Assembly: GCA_021732045.1 (NCBI GenBank)
Contig: JAKFWK010000001.1
Span: 1 to 64,000 of the forward strand
Length of the DNA stretch: 64,000 bases
Reading direction: 5' to 3'
Source of the DNA: Sulfurimonas sp.
Lineage (GTDB): Bacteria; Campylobacterota; Campylobacteria; Campylobacterales; Sulfurimonadaceae
Below the pieces are notes generated by a model. That model was not told the origin of the DNA and ran no database searches. It saw only the letters and a list, made by a program, of their open reading frames with translations. Position 1 is the first letter of the stretch; every line of letters begins with the position of its first letter. Below are positions 35,127 through 44,625 of the stretch, piece by piece. Position numbers and translations under genes: made by a program.

Positions 35127-35801
35127 TTAATTAATTTCTTTAGGGAAGCAAAAACGGTAACCACGACGGCGAACAGTCTCTATTGTAGTAATTCCTAGTG
35201 GTTTGTCCATTTTTTGTCTTATCTGGTTGATTGCAACTTCAATAACATTTGGAGTAACTAGTTCTGGCTCTTCCCAGATTGCATCAAGAAGTTGTTCTTT
35301 AGAAACAATTTGATCGCGGTGTCTAGCTAGGTGAGTAAGAACCTCAAAAGGCTTACCTTTTAACTCTATATCTTGCTCTTTGTATGTAATTTTTTCCTCT
35401 TCAGGATTGATGATTAAGTCATCAATTACAATAATGTTACTTCCGCCAAAACGAAGACGAGCCTCGATTCTAGCTAGAAGAACATTAAAATCGAAAGGTT
35501 TTCTTATATAGTCATCCGCACCACTCTTTAGTGCTTCAATTTCACTCTCATTATCGTCTCTTGCAGATAAAACAACTACAACAGTTTTTGGAGTCTTGGA
35601 TTTAATATCACCAATTATATCGATACTATTTCCATCTGGAAGCATCCAATCCATTAAAACTAAGTCGTAATTTCTGATATCTAAGTAGTACTCTCCATCT
35701 TTTAGAGTCTCTACTACATCACTTTGGTAGCCATATTCTTTAAGCCCCTCAGCAAGCATTTTGTTTAATGTAACTTCATCTTCTATAATAAGAATGCGCA
35801 T
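35127..35801 (-). CDS. OmpR-family response regulator
   Basis: 224 residues. The receiver domain (1-115) has acidic residues IEDE, the phosphoacceptor aspartate in LVLMDWMLPDGN and the conserved lysine in DDYIRKPFD. The C-terminal winged helix ends MDKPLGITTIETVRRRGYRF, typical of OmpR/PhoB regulators. All phosphorylation residues are present, unlike the atypical orphan regulators known in Helicobacter and Campylobacter. Paired with the downstream kinase. Target genes cannot be inferred. Confidence 0.92.
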   Translation of the reverse strand: MRILIIEDEVTLNKMLAEGLKEYGYQSDVVETLKDGEYYLDIRNYDLVLMDWMLPDGNSIDIIGDIKSKTPKTVVVVLSARDDNESEIEALKSGADDYIRKPFDFNVLLARIEARLRFGGSNIIVIDDLIINPEEEKITYKEQDIELKGKPFEVLTHLARHRDQIVSKEQLLDAIWEEPELVTPNVIEVAINQIRQKMDKPLGITTIETVRRRGYRFCFPKEIN

Positions 35802-35902
35802 TGATTGTGTCCTATAAGTGAATATTTTGGCGGAATCATATCATAATTTTAGGTTAATTTAAAGTAAGTTTCAATTTTTTTTAATAAATCTTTAACATAG
35901 GA

Positions 35903-36232
35903 TTAAGAATTAGAACTGTATTTATTGCTCACACTAACAAGACAATCTGCTAAAATGGAGGGTTTTGTGATTTTTAGATCTATTTTTTTTATTGACTTAA
36001 ATCTCTCTCTTAATTTTTTGTTTATACTATTAAGTGCATCTTCTATTAGCAGAAATTTGCTCTCAATCATCTCTGTTTTTATGAGATCAACAATCTCCAC
36101 ATAGTTTAAAAATTTCTTTTTATATTTGTAGTCAATGATTGCAGTTACTATAACGGCTTGAGGTGCAGTTCTTTCGAAGTCTAAAATCCCAATAATTGTT
36201 TGAAATTTTAGCTCTTCAATATGTATAGTCAT
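35903..36232 (-). CDS. folB: Dihydroneopterin aldolase (FolB-like)
   Basis: 109 residues. FolB cleaves dihydroneopterin to 6-hydroxymethyl-dihydropterin in folate synthesis. The N-terminus IHIEELKFQTIIGILDFERT corresponds to the family's substrate-binding segment, and LKITKPSIL contains the usual catalytic lysine region. Its start codon overlaps the plsY stop (TGATG). The match is clear in pattern but low in identity, so I hold it somewhat loosely. Confidence 0.8.
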   Translation of the reverse strand: MTIHIEELKFQTIIGILDFERTAPQAVIVTAIIDYKYKKKFLNYVEIVDLIKTEMIESKFLLIEDALNSINKKLRERFKSIKKIDLKITKPSILADCLVSVSNKYSSNS

Positions 36233-36846
36233 CAGACAACTTTTGCTTCTTCGCCTTGAAATAGACGGATAAGGTTTGGTATATGTTTATAAAAAATGAT
36301 AAAAGCGATGATGAGCAGAGGAGCGTGAGCCATCTCTGGATGGATAAAATAACTAGCAACAACAAGTGCGAGCAGAGCCGTTAGTGAAGAGAGTGAAGAT
36401 ACTTTTATGACTTTTGCGCCAACTGCCCAAACTACTAGTGCTATAAGTGTCTCAATTGGTAGCATAAACATGACAACGCCCATTCCAGTAGCAACGCCTT
36501 TTCCACCTTCAAAATTTAGATAAACAGAGAAGCAGTGACCAATCACGGCAATTACCGCTATGCCCCAAAGTGTAGCTTCGCTAACGCCCATAAAATAAGC
36601 AACTATCATAACGACTACGCCTTTGATGGCATCTAAAAATAGAGTCGCAATTCCAAGTTTCTTTGCAAGTGATGGGTCCGTCTCTTTTACAACTCTGAGC
36701 ACATTTGTCGCACCAATGCTCTTTGAGCCACTCTTTAGGATGTCTAAACCTGCGAATTTTTTAGCTAAAAACAGACCAAAAGGAATCCCTCCAACTAAAT
36801 AAGCTGCTATAAAAAATTGTATATTTGTGTTAAATAAAAAATCCAT
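36232..36846 (-). CDS. plsY: Acyl-phosphate glycerol-3-phosphate acyltransferase
   Basis: PlsY transfers the acyl group from acyl-phosphate to glycerol-3-phosphate, the first step of phospholipid synthesis, at the inner membrane. The 204-residue protein has five or so helices. It carries the active-site motifs SGSKSIGATNVLR (the usual GSGNPGATN loop with a Lys-Ser-Ile variation), HCFSVYLNFEGGKGVATGMG and a C-terminal FYKHIPNLIRLFQGEE. It is divergent from nadA and coupled to folB. Confidence 0.95.
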   Translation of the reverse strand: MDFLFNTNIQFFIAAYLVGGIPFGLFLAKKFAGLDILKSGSKSIGATNVLRVVKETDPSLAKKLGIATLFLDAIKGVVVMIVAYFMGVSEATLWGIAVIAVIGHCFSVYLNFEGGKGVATGMGVVMFMLPIETLIALVVWAVGAKVIKVSSLSSLTALLALVVASYFIHPEMAHAPLLIIAFIIFYKHIPNLIRLFQGEEAKVV

Positions 36847-36915
36847 ATATTCTCCTGTTAAAATCTGCGCAATTCTACTAAATATATATTAATAGTTGTA
36901 TAAATGACACTTTGA

Positions 36916-36948
36916 ATTTGGTATAAAATTAACTCTATTTGGTATAAT
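36916..36948 (+). promoter_or_regulatory. nadA promoter with tandem 11-bp repeats
   Basis: ATTTGGTATAA occurs at 36916-36926 and again at 36937-36947, a 21-bp period (two helical turns). The second copy contains the -10 box TATAAT (36943-36948), 17 bp before the start codon. A protein binding both repeats would block the promoter, so NAD-responsive repression is a possible reading. No known NadR or NiaR site is recognised. Confidence 0.45.
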
Positions 36949-36964
36949 TGCCACATTATAATAA

Positions 36965-37975
36965 ATGAGGTTTCTTTTGCAGCTTACAAACGAAGAGTTA
37001 AAAATTAAAATTAATGAGTATAAGAAAAAGTTAGATGTAGCCGTTGTTGCACATTTTTATCAAAGAGATGAAGTCTTTGAAATGGCAGATATTACTGGTG
37101 ATTCGCTTGAATTAGCAATCAGAACAATAGATAGTAAGGCAAAATTTGTTGTTTTTTGTGGAGTTGGTTTTATGGGACAGAGTGTAAAGGTTCTCTCTCC
37201 ACATAAAAGAGTTGTTATGCCAAAGGCTGCATGCTGCGCGATGGCTAGTATGATTGACGGTATGCAATTTGATGTATCTGTTAAAGCACTAAATGATAGT
37301 GGCATATCAAATGAAAATATTTTACCAATTACCTATATAAATTCCAATGCAGAAGTAAAAGCAAAAGTTGGAATGATGGGCGGTATGGTTTGCACAAGTT
37401 CAAACGCTAAAAAAATCATAACAACTGCGCTTAAAGAGGGAAAAAAGATTCTTTTTGTTCCAGATAGATGTTTGGGTCAAAATATTGCAAACCAGATGGG
37501 ACTCAAATCGGCTGTTCTTGGAGATGGTACAAATATAGCCGATGCTGATATTATCTGTTTTAACGGTTTTTGTTCTGTTCACCAGCTTTTCTCAGTGGAT
37601 GATATAAAGTTTTACCGCAAAAAATATCCAGGTATTTTGATAGCTGTTCATCCGGAGTGTGATCCTGCCATCTGTGACGCATCTGATTTTGTTGGTTCAA
37701 CATCTCAGCTTATAAAGTATATAACGGAGTTGCCAGAAGACCAAAAAGTAGCCGTTGGAACAGAGTTTAACATGGTAAATCGCCTTCGTGCTAAAAATAC
37801 CTATGTACTCTCTTCAACAAAACCAGAGTGTCCTACTATGAATGAGACAACACTAAGAGATGTTTACGATATTTTAAAGTCGATAGATGAGGGTGAGCCA
37901 CTCAATGAAATACTAGTTGATGAAAATACTCAAAAATGGGCAAAAATTGCGCTAGATAGAATGTTGGCGTTATGA
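36965..37975 (+). CDS. nadA: Quinolinate synthase
   Basis: NadA condenses iminoaspartate with dihydroxyacetone phosphate to quinolinate using a [4Fe-4S] cluster. The 336-residue protein has VAHFYQRDEVFEMADITGDS near the N-terminus. The cluster cysteines lie in KAACCAM, GGMVCTSSNA and the C-terminal HPECDPAICDASDFVGSTS/PECPTMNETT regions. A TTG at 36977 is a plausible alternative start because GAGG lies 6 nt before it. It overlaps nadC by 4 bp. No nadB is visible in the window. Confidence 0.95.
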   Translation: MRFLLQLTNEELKIKINEYKKKLDVAVVAHFYQRDEVFEMADITGDSLELAIRTIDSKAKFVVFCGVGFMGQSVKVLSPHKRVVMPKAACCAMASMIDGMQFDVSVKALNDSGISNENILPITYINSNAEVKAKVGMMGGMVCTSSNAKKIITTALKEGKKILFVPDRCLGQNIANQMGLKSAVLGDGTNIADADIICFNGFCSVHQLFSVDDIKFYRKKYPGILIAVHPECDPAICDASDFVGSTSQLIKYITELPEDQKVAVGTEFNMVNRLRAKNTYVLSSTKPECPTMNETTLRDVYDILKSIDEGEPLNEILVDENTQKWAKIALDRMLAL

Positions 37976-38787
37976 TAGAAGAGTTTGTAAAAGAGAGCCT
38001 CTCTCAAGATGTGGGACGAGGTGATTTATACGCTTTGGTTGAGCCAAGTGTTTATTCAACTGCTAAGATAATTGCTAAAAGTAGTGGCATTGTCGCTGGT
38101 GTAAGATATATAGAGGTTTTAGCAAAACTAGAAAACTTTGAAATTATATGGAATAAAAAAGATTCGCAGGAGTTTGTTGAAGGAGATATTTTAGCGACTT
38201 TAAGCGGAGCTTCGCATGTTCTTTTAAAGATAGAGAGAACACTACTAAATATGCTCCTTCATGCAAGCTCAATTGCGACTCTGACTAAAAAGTATGTAGA
38301 TATTGTAGAGCCTTATGATGTTAAACTTTTAGACACAAGAAAAACAAGACCGCTTCTTAGAGTTTTTGAAAAGTACGCGTCAAGATGTGGCGGTGCAGTA
38401 AATCATAGGATGGGTTTAGATGACTCACTTATGATAAAAGATACGCATCTAAAAACCATAAAAAACCTCAAAAACTACATAGAAAGAGCAAGAAAAGTTA
38501 TACCATTTACATCAAAGATAGAGGTAGAAGTGGAGAGTTTTGAGATGGCAAAAGAGGCTCTTTTGGGTGGAGCTGATATTGTTATGTGTGATAATATGAC
38601 GCCAGAAAAGATTGTTGAAATTGTCAAATATAGAGATGAAAATTTCCCTCACATACTACTAGAGGCAAGTGGAAATATATCGCTTGAAACAATTGAGTCT
38701 TATGCAAAAACTGGCGTCGATGCAATAAGTAGCGGTTCAATGATACATCAAGCTAACTGGATTGATATCTCTATGAAGATCGATTGA
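37972..38787 (+). CDS. nadC: Nicotinate-nucleotide pyrophosphorylase (carboxylating)
   Basis: NadC converts quinolinate and PRPP to nicotinate mononucleotide with loss of CO2, the step after NadA. The 271-residue protein has SQDVGRGDLYA at the start. The core motif LLDTRKTRPLLRVFEKYA...GGAVNHRMGLDD follows, where the second residue after RKT is Arg rather than the usual Thr-Pro pair. EVEVESFEMAKEAL and LLEASGNISLETI are further family motifs. ATGA overlap with nadA. Confidence 0.95.
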   Translation: MIEEFVKESLSQDVGRGDLYALVEPSVYSTAKIIAKSSGIVAGVRYIEVLAKLENFEIIWNKKDSQEFVEGDILATLSGASHVLLKIERTLLNMLLHASSIATLTKKYVDIVEPYDVKLLDTRKTRPLLRVFEKYASRCGGAVNHRMGLDDSLMIKDTHLKTIKNLKNYIERARKVIPFTSKIEVEVESFEMAKEALLGGADIVMCDNMTPEKIVEIVKYRDENFPHILLEASGNISLETIESYAKTGVDAISSGSMIHQANWIDISMKID

Positions 38788-38815
38788 TTTTTATGTTTTC
38801 TTCTAGGAGAGATTA

Positions 38816-39868
38816 ATGGCAGATGATGCTGAAAAAACAGAAGAACCCAGTGAAAAAAAGATAGAAGATGCCAGAGAGGAGGGGAATGTTCCCAAATCTC
38901 AGGATGCTTCGGGGGTTATTGCTCTTTTTGTTGCTCTTTTAGCCTTTTTGATGCTTTTTCCATTTATGAGAGAGCATACCATCCTTCTTACAAAATACTA
39001 TTTTTCACTTATTGGAACAGATATAGATAGGGCTTTGGTGATTGATATAGCTATTGTCACCGTACGAGAGTTTCTCTTGATTGTTATGCCTTTAGCTGTT
39101 GCTGTTGCTGTTGCTGGAGTCTTTGCGGCTATTGCTCAATTTGGGTTTTTGTTCACAACGAAGGCGATTATGCCAGATCTTAATAAGCTTGATCCAATTA
39201 AAGGGATAAAAAATCTTTTTTCTGTTAAGAAGGCTATAGAAAGTATAAAGATAACTTTCAAATCTTTTACAACGCTCGGTGTTGGCTTTATGCTTTTTTT
39301 TATGTTTATTATGGAACTCCCAACTGTTGCTCTTTTTGGGCTTGATGATCAGCTTGATTGGCTTGAGAAAAAAATGCTAATTATTGCATTTGTTATGCTG
39401 TTGATAATTTTTGTTTTTGCGGTTATTGATGTAATAATTGTTAGAAAGCAGTATTTTGACGGGCTGAAGATGAGTAAGCAAGAGATTAAAGATGAGATGA
39501 AAAATATGGATGGAGATCCTCACATCAAGGCAAAAATCCGTCAAATCCAGATGCAAGCTTCAAAAAAAAGAATGATGGCGGCAGTTCCAACTGCTGATGT
39601 TGTTATTACAAATCCAACTCACTATGCTGTAGCCATAAAGTATGATGAAGAGAGGGCACATGCACCGATTGTGGTTGCAAAAGGTATGGATAACATCGCT
39701 CAACAGATAAAGAAAGTTGCCAGAGAAAATGGAGTGCATGTTATCCAAAATCCACCGCTTGCAAGGAGTTTGTATGCCCAAGTTGAGTTAGATAGACCAA
39801 TACCAAACGAACTATTTGCGGCAGTAGCAGAAGTGTTAGCTTATGTTTATAAGATGAATAAAAAATAG
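38816..39868 (+). CDS. flhB: Flagellar export apparatus protein FlhB
   Basis: FlhB sits in the flagellar type III export gate and switches substrate class after self-cleavage. The 350-residue protein opens with DDAEKTEEPSEKKIEDAREEG, the typical FlhB N-terminus, and has four membrane helices between about 30 and 210. The cytoplasmic domain carries the autocleavage motif NPTHYAVAIKYD. It follows nadC by 28 bp. Flagellar rather than virulence type III export is inferred from the flgPQR and che genes in the window. Confidence 0.95.
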   Translation: MADDAEKTEEPSEKKIEDAREEGNVPKSQDASGVIALFVALLAFLMLFPFMREHTILLTKYYFSLIGTDIDRALVIDIAIVTVREFLLIVMPLAVAVAVAGVFAAIAQFGFLFTTKAIMPDLNKLDPIKGIKNLFSVKKAIESIKITFKSFTTLGVGFMLFFMFIMELPTVALFGLDDQLDWLEKKMLIIAFVMLLIIFVFAVIDVIIVRKQYFDGLKMSKQEIKDEMKNMDGDPHIKAKIRQIQMQASKKRMMAAVPTADVVITNPTHYAVAIKYDEERAHAPIVVAKGMDNIAQQIKKVARENGVHVIQNPPLARSLYAQVELDRPIPNELFAAVAEVLAYVYKMNKK

Positions 39869-39894
39869 TATATAATCACAAAAAAAGATACAAT

Positions 39895-40848
39895 TTGAAT
39901 GAAATAGTAAATAAAATAGAAAATGCAAAACATATTGTGGTGATATCACATATTGCTCCAGATGCAGATTCTATCTCTTCTGCAAGCGCTATGTATACAT
40001 TTATTTTACAAAAACATAAGAAAGTTTCATGGTTTTGCAAGAGTAAAAATATAGATAGAAGATTCTCATTTATTCCTTGGATAGAAAATATCAGAGACAG
40101 CTTTCCAGCTTCAGCAGATTTAGCGATTTCTTTGGATTGTGGTGATAAAAATAGACTTGGTTTTGAGCCTCATTGCGAGTTAATAAATATTGATCATCAC
40201 GAGAGTAATACCAATTTTGCAACACTAAATCTGGTTGATAAGAGTGCGATTAGCACAACGGAAGTTTTGTTTAATTTTTTTAAACAAAATGAGATTAAGA
40301 TAAACAAAAAAATGGCAACTTCTTTGTATGCTGGGCTTTTGGATGATTCTGATGGTTTTTTGCACGAGAGCGTTGATGGTACGACTTTTGCTGTGGCTTT
40401 AGAGTTAATAGCCAGCGGAGCCGAACTAAAAACTTGCAACAAGCAGATTATGAAAAATAGTTCGCTATCTGCTCTAAGATTAAAAGGTTTAATGTTTAGA
40501 GAGATGAGTCTAGAGTTTGATGCAAGGGTTGCTGTTTTTTGTGTAAGCAAGGAAGATATTACCTCTTGCAAAGCAGAGCTAAGGGATTGCGAGGGCGCCT
40601 TAGAGGAGTCTTTACATCTTCATTATGTAGAGATTGCACTACTTGTAAGAGAAAATAGTGACTCTACTCTCAAATGCTCTATTCGCTCGTGTTCGTCTTT
40701 TGATTCATTAAAAATAGCGCAAATATTTGATGGTGGCGGGCATAAAAGTAGGGCTGGGTTTAGTTTGGGCTCTGAATTTACAATTGAGCAGGCAAAAGAG
40801 AAAATTTTAAATTTAATTAAGAAGGATATTCAGTTTGAGAAAAGATAA
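39895..40848 (+). CDS. DHH/DHHA1 family phosphoesterase
   Basis: 317 residues from a TTG start (weak SD). It shows the motifs of DHH phosphoesterases: SHIAPDADSISSASAMY, LAISLDCGDKNRLGF, the name-giving INIDHHESNTNF, and the DHHA1 glycine motif FDGGGHKSRAGFSLG. Members degrade nanoRNA, 3'-phosphoadenosine phosphate or cyclic dinucleotides; the substrate is not decided here. A TATAAT at 39871-39876 may give it its own promoter after flhB. The end overlaps the next gene by 14 bp. Confidence 0.88.
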   Translation: MNEIVNKIENAKHIVVISHIAPDADSISSASAMYTFILQKHKKVSWFCKSKNIDRRFSFIPWIENIRDSFPASADLAISLDCGDKNRLGFEPHCELINIDHHESNTNFATLNLVDKSAISTTEVLFNFFKQNEIKINKKMATSLYAGLLDDSDGFLHESVDGTTFAVALELIASGAELKTCNKQIMKNSSLSALRLKGLMFREMSLEFDARVAVFCVSKEDITSCKAELRDCEGALEESLHLHYVEIALLVRENSDSTLKCSIRSCSSFDSLKIAQIFDGGGHKSRAGFSLGSEFTIEQAKEKILNLIKKDIQFEKR

Positions 40849-42202
40849 AAATATATCATCAATAGGTTTTATAATTTTGCTTGTGGTGCTAATTAGTGCG
40901 GTTGTTTATGTTTATACATCCTCAATGTTTGAAAGAGAAGCACCTAAAGTAGCTATGACGAATAATGGCTATTGGAACTTAAGAGAACCATTGGAAATCT
41001 CTATTGATGATGTTAGCGGAATGAAGTCTTACAGAGTTGTTTTAAGAACTACCAATGACGATATAGAGCTATTTCACGAACAATTTTTAGCCCCACAAAA
41101 ATCTATAAAAATAAAAGTTGTAGCACCAAAGAGCGCATATTCTCTTGGAAACAAAGATGTTAAAATCATAGTAGAAGCAGTTGATGTAAGTAAATGGAAT
41201 TTTTTTAATGGAAACAGAGCTACGGTCGAGTATGCTCTTAGGGTAGACAAAAGCAGACCAGAGCTACTAAATATAACGAATTCATACAAAATTAACAGAG
41301 GCGGTTCCGCTCTTGTTATTTTTAAAGCAAAAGATGAAAACTTAAAAAATATGTATATTGAAATAAGCTCTGGGAAAAAATTTATACCGCAACCGTTTTA
41401 TAAAGATGGATACTATATCTCTTTGATTGCTTGGCCTATCACCGATGAGCACTTTAGAGCAACTATTGTAGTTGAAGATCATGCAAAAAACATCTCAAAA
41501 GTCCAAGTTCCATTGTATGTAGTAGATAAAGCGTATGATTTGTCAAATATAAAGTTGGAAGATAATTTTTTAAAGGGCAAGATTCTTGAACTTGCAGAGC
41601 AGTTTGATGAAACCCAAGGTGTAACTGATTCGATTGAGCAATTTAAACTGATAAATGAAACAGTAAGAGCGAAAAATGAGAAATTGATTCATACAATAAC
41701 ATCAAAAGTCTCAAACAAAATGATAAGTGACTTTAAAGTAGAGCCAATGTATCCACTTAAAAATGGAGCAGTAGTAGCAAAATATGGAGATCATAGAAAA
41801 TATTATTACAATGATGTGTTTGTAAGTGAAGCATATCATATGGGACTTGATTTAGCCAGTAATGCTTTTGCTGACATAAAGACGCAAAATGGTGGAGAGA
41901 TTGTTTTTTCTGATAATAATGGATTGTATGGAAATATGCCAATTGTTGATCATGGCTTAGGTTTATATACTCTTTATGGCCACTGCTCAAGCGTGAAGGT
42001 AAAAATTGGAGATAGTGTTAAGTATGATGATGTTTTAGCAATCACAGGTAAAAGCGGATATGCTATGGGTGATCATCTACATTTTGGTGTTCTTGTTCAA
42101 GGAATCGAGGTTCGTCCTGCTGAGTGGATGGATGAGTCTTGGATGAAATTAAATCTTTATGATGTTATAAAAAATGCAAAAGAGATGATAGATAGTAAGT
42201 AA
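40835..42202 (+). CDS. M23 family metallopeptidase (peptidoglycan endopeptidase)
   Basis: 455 residues from a TTG with SD AAGGAT. One N-terminal membrane anchor (SSIGFIILLVVLISAVVYVY) is followed by about 300 periplasmic residues and a C-terminal LytM domain. The zinc ligands are visible: H and D in YHMGLDLAS, and HLHFGV, with the catalytic region VDHGLGLYTLYGHC. Related enzymes trim peptidoglycan cross-links and set helical cell shape in H. pylori and C. jejuni. An M23 gene also lies directly before lpxC in C. jejuni. Confidence 0.92.
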   Translation: MRKDKNISSIGFIILLVVLISAVVYVYTSSMFEREAPKVAMTNNGYWNLREPLEISIDDVSGMKSYRVVLRTTNDDIELFHEQFLAPQKSIKIKVVAPKSAYSLGNKDVKIIVEAVDVSKWNFFNGNRATVEYALRVDKSRPELLNITNSYKINRGGSALVIFKAKDENLKNMYIEISSGKKFIPQPFYKDGYYISLIAWPITDEHFRATIVVEDHAKNISKVQVPLYVVDKAYDLSNIKLEDNFLKGKILELAEQFDETQGVTDSIEQFKLINETVRAKNEKLIHTITSKVSNKMISDFKVEPMYPLKNGAVVAKYGDHRKYYYNDVFVSEAYHMGLDLASNAFADIKTQNGGEIVFSDNNGLYGNMPIVDHGLGLYTLYGHCSSVKVKIGDSVKYDDVLAITGKSGYAMGDHLHFGVLVQGIEVRPAEWMDESWMKLNLYDVIKNAKEMIDSK

Positions 42203-42253
42203 TTTATGTTATTTCAAGCCTCACAATTCTCGAAAAACTCGTTTTTTGTAGCT

Positions 42254-42291
42254 TTAGTGGGATGGAAGGGACGAGGAGTCCCTCCCACTAA
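42254..42291. repeat. GC-rich two-tier hairpin upstream of lpxC
   Basis: TTAGTGGG (42254-42261) pairs with CCCACTAA (42284-42291). Inside, GGGAC (42268-42272) pairs with GTCCC (42278-42282) around the loop GAGGA. The internal loop is lopsided (six bases against one). No T-run follows in either direction. Its high G+C stands out in the AT-rich gap between the peptidase and lpxC. It could be a dispersed repeat, a structured leader of lpxC or a processing site. Confidence 0.5.
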
Positions 42292-42356
42292 GACGGACTT
42301 GTTTGTTTTAGTGCGTAACATCAGTGTGTAGAAAATTTTATCAATAGGGAGAGATT

Positions 42357-43241
42357 GTGTATCAAACAACTATAAAAAAACCAGTAGAACTTGTCGGTAT
42401 AGGTCTTCATAAAGGTTCTGCTGTTAAGTTGAGACTTGAGCCGTTAGAGTCAAACAGTGGAATTATATTTTATCGTAGTGATGTTGATGTCTCAATTCCT
42501 CTTCTTCCTTCAAATGTAGTTGATACAAGGATGGCTACAGTTATAGGTAAAGATGGTTTTGTAATCTCCACTATTGAACATATGCTCTCGGCAATTTATG
42601 CTTATGGAATTGACAACATAAGGGTAATTGTGGATGCAGATGAAGTTCCTGTAATGGATGGAAGTAGTGCAAGTTTTTGTATGCTCCTCGATGAAGCTGG
42701 CATAGCTGAGTTAGAAGTTCCAAAAAAAATTATGATAATTAAAAAAGAGGTAATGGTAGAAGACGGTGATAAGTATGTAAAATTATCTCCATCACCAGAT
42801 TTGAAATATGATTTTACGATTAAATTTGCTCATCCCGTTATTCAAACCCAAGACTTCGTTTTGCACTTTACTAAACAGGGCTACAAAGATGAGATTGCAA
42901 GAGCAAGAACTTTTGGTTTCTTGCATGAAGTGCAGTATCTTCGCTCCAAAGGTTTGGCCCTTGGTGGTTCGCTGGAAAACGCTATCGTTTTGGATGATAA
43001 AAAAGTTTTAAATCCAGAAGGATTAAGATTTGGCAATGAGTTTGTAAGACATAAAATTCTTGACGCAATAGGTGATATGTCTCTGATTGGTATGAATTTT
43101 GTCGGAAATTATGAGGCTATGGCTGGAAGTCATCACTTAAATCATAGACTGACTTTAGAGCTATTAAAAAATCCACAAAACTACGAAGTGATAGAGCTTG
43201 TTGGAGAAAAAACAAAAGAGTTAGAAAAAGCGTATGCCTAA
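42357..43241 (+). CDS. lpxC: UDP-3-O-acyl-N-acetylglucosamine deacetylase
   Basis: LpxC is the committed, zinc-dependent step of lipid A synthesis. The 294-residue protein starts at a GTG behind GGGAGAG. It contains STIEHMLSAIYAYGIDN with the first zinc histidine, PVMDGSSASF, RARTFGFLHEVQYLRSKGLALGGSLENAIV, and RHKILDAIGDMSLIG with the second zinc histidine and the aspartate. It overlaps tsaB by 8 bp, the same neighbour as in C. jejuni. Confidence 0.97.
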   Translation: MYQTTIKKPVELVGIGLHKGSAVKLRLEPLESNSGIIFYRSDVDVSIPLLPSNVVDTRMATVIGKDGFVISTIEHMLSAIYAYGIDNIRVIVDADEVPVMDGSSASFCMLLDEAGIAELEVPKKIMIIKKEVMVEDGDKYVKLSPSPDLKYDFTIKFAHPVIQTQDFVLHFTKQGYKDEIARARTFGFLHEVQYLRSKGLALGGSLENAIVLDDKKVLNPEGLRFGNEFVRHKILDAIGDMSLIGMNFVGNYEAMAGSHHLNHRLTLELLKNPQNYEVIELVGEKTKELEKAYA

Positions 43242-43695
43242 GAGCGTTGATCTACTTTTTATTGCTCTATCTTCGCCAATAATGGTTGGTGTTTATGAGA
43301 AGCAAAAGCTAATAGAAACAGTTGTCTCCGAGGAGAAAAGCTCAGAAATTTTACCAAAAATATATAAAGAACTTTCACAAAAATATAATATTGAAAAACT
43401 TTTTTATGCAAATGGACCAGGTAGTTTTATGTCCATAAAAATTGCATATATATTTTTGAAATCAATAAGTGTTTTAAAAAAGATACCACTCTTTGCGGCG
43501 GATGCATTTTATTTTAATCAAAACCAGCCAATAAAAGCCATTGGAAAGTTATGTTTTGTTAAAATTTCATCAGAAATTAAAACTCAGAAATTTGAGATAG
43601 CGTCCGAAGCCATATTTAAGCTTCCAGAACTACTTGAGTATGATGAGTATAGCACAATAAGCGCGCCTCTCTACTGTATTGGCGCTGTTGGATAG
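43234..43695 (+). CDS. tsaB: TsaB-like protein (tRNA threonylcarbamoyladenosine synthesis)
   Basis: 153 residues, shorter than E. coli TsaB (about 230). TsaB is the scaffold partner of TsaD in making t6A on tRNAs reading ANN codons. The motif [22 protein letters not shown] (about 57-78) is the family's GPGSFTGLRIG box in modified form. Reduced TsaB proteins are normal in this phylum. The assignment is supported by the lpxC-tsaB-thrB order shared with C. jejuni. Confidence 0.78.
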   Translation: MPKSVDLLFIALSSPIMVGVYEKQKLIETVVSEEKSSEILPKIYKELSQKYNIEKLFYANGPGSFMSIKIAYIFLKSISVLKKIPLFAADAFYFNQNQPIKAIGKLCFVKISSEIKTQKFEIASEAIFKLPELLEYDEYSTISAPLYCIGAVG

Positions 43696-43702
43696 GAAGA
43701 AA

Positions 43703-44584
43703 GTGATAATAAGTGTACCAGCAACTAGTGCAAATCTAGGCCCAGGATTTGACTCTTTAGGTTTAGCGGTTGATTTACGAAATAGAGTTGAGTTTCATCC
43801 ATCAAAATTTTTTAGTGTAGGTATAAAAGGTGAGGGTGAAAATAATCCAAACTTAAGAGGCAATAATCTTTTTGTTAGTATATTTAACGAGCACTACAAC
43901 CGTCTGACTAAAAAAAGTCAAAATTTTAAATTTACATTTTACAATGAAATTCCGATGTCAAGAGGGCTTGGAAGCTCTTCTGCTGTTATAGTTAGTGCTA
44001 TAGCATCGGCGCACGAAGCAGCGGAAATAAAAGTATCCAAGCGAAGAATACTAAATCATGCGCTGGTTTATGAACCTCATCCAGACAATATCACTCCTGC
44101 GGTAATGGGTGGATTTAATGTTGCAACTGTCGAGAAAGGTAAAGTGTTTTCACAAAAAAAACACCTTCCAGACTATATAAAAGCTGTAGTTGTTATCCCA
44201 AATAAACCAATCAGTACAGCAAAAGCAAGGCTTCTGCTTCCAAAATCATACTCTAAAGAGAATGCAATCTATAATCTCTCACACACAGCGCTAAGCGTTG
44301 CTGCTTTTTATAATGAGGATTGGGAGATTTTAAAACTGGCTTCTCAAGATAGATTTCATCAAAAACTAAGAATGAAAACATTGCCAGAGCTTTTTAATGT
44401 CCAAAAGATAGCTTATGAGAGTGGAGCGCTTATGAGTACGCTCTCGGGCAGTGGCTCAACATTTTTCTCTATGGTTTATGATAAAGATGCCGAACTTGTT
44501 GCAAGTAAACTCAGTCAAAAATTTCCAGAATTTGCAGTAAAAATTTTAAATTTTGATAATGATGGACTTGTTATAGAGAAGTGA
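43703..44584 (+). CDS. thrB: Homoserine kinase
   Basis: ThrB phosphorylates homoserine on the path to threonine. The start was set at a GTG at 43703 (293 residues), because AGGAAG lies just before it and the protein then opens with [22 protein letters not shown], as is usual. A TTG eight codons earlier has no SD and lies in tsaB. The GHMP kinase ATP loop is [16 protein letters not shown], and the C-terminal motif is [13 protein letters not shown]. Confidence 0.93.
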   Translation: MIISVPATSANLGPGFDSLGLAVDLRNRVEFHPSKFFSVGIKGEGENNPNLRGNNLFVSIFNEHYNRLTKKSQNFKFTFYNEIPMSRGLGSSSAVIVSAIASAHEAAEIKVSKRRILNHALVYEPHPDNITPAVMGGFNVATVEKGKVFSQKKHLPDYIKAVVVIPNKPISTAKARLLLPKSYSKENAIYNLSHTALSVAAFYNEDWEILKLASQDRFHQKLRMKTLPELFNVQKIAYESGALMSTLSGSGSTFFSMVYDKDAELVASKLSQKFPEFAVKILNFDNDGLVIEK

Positions 44585-44625
44585 GTTAAAGAACTCTCTA
44601 TAAAATCAAGGAACTTTTAGATACA

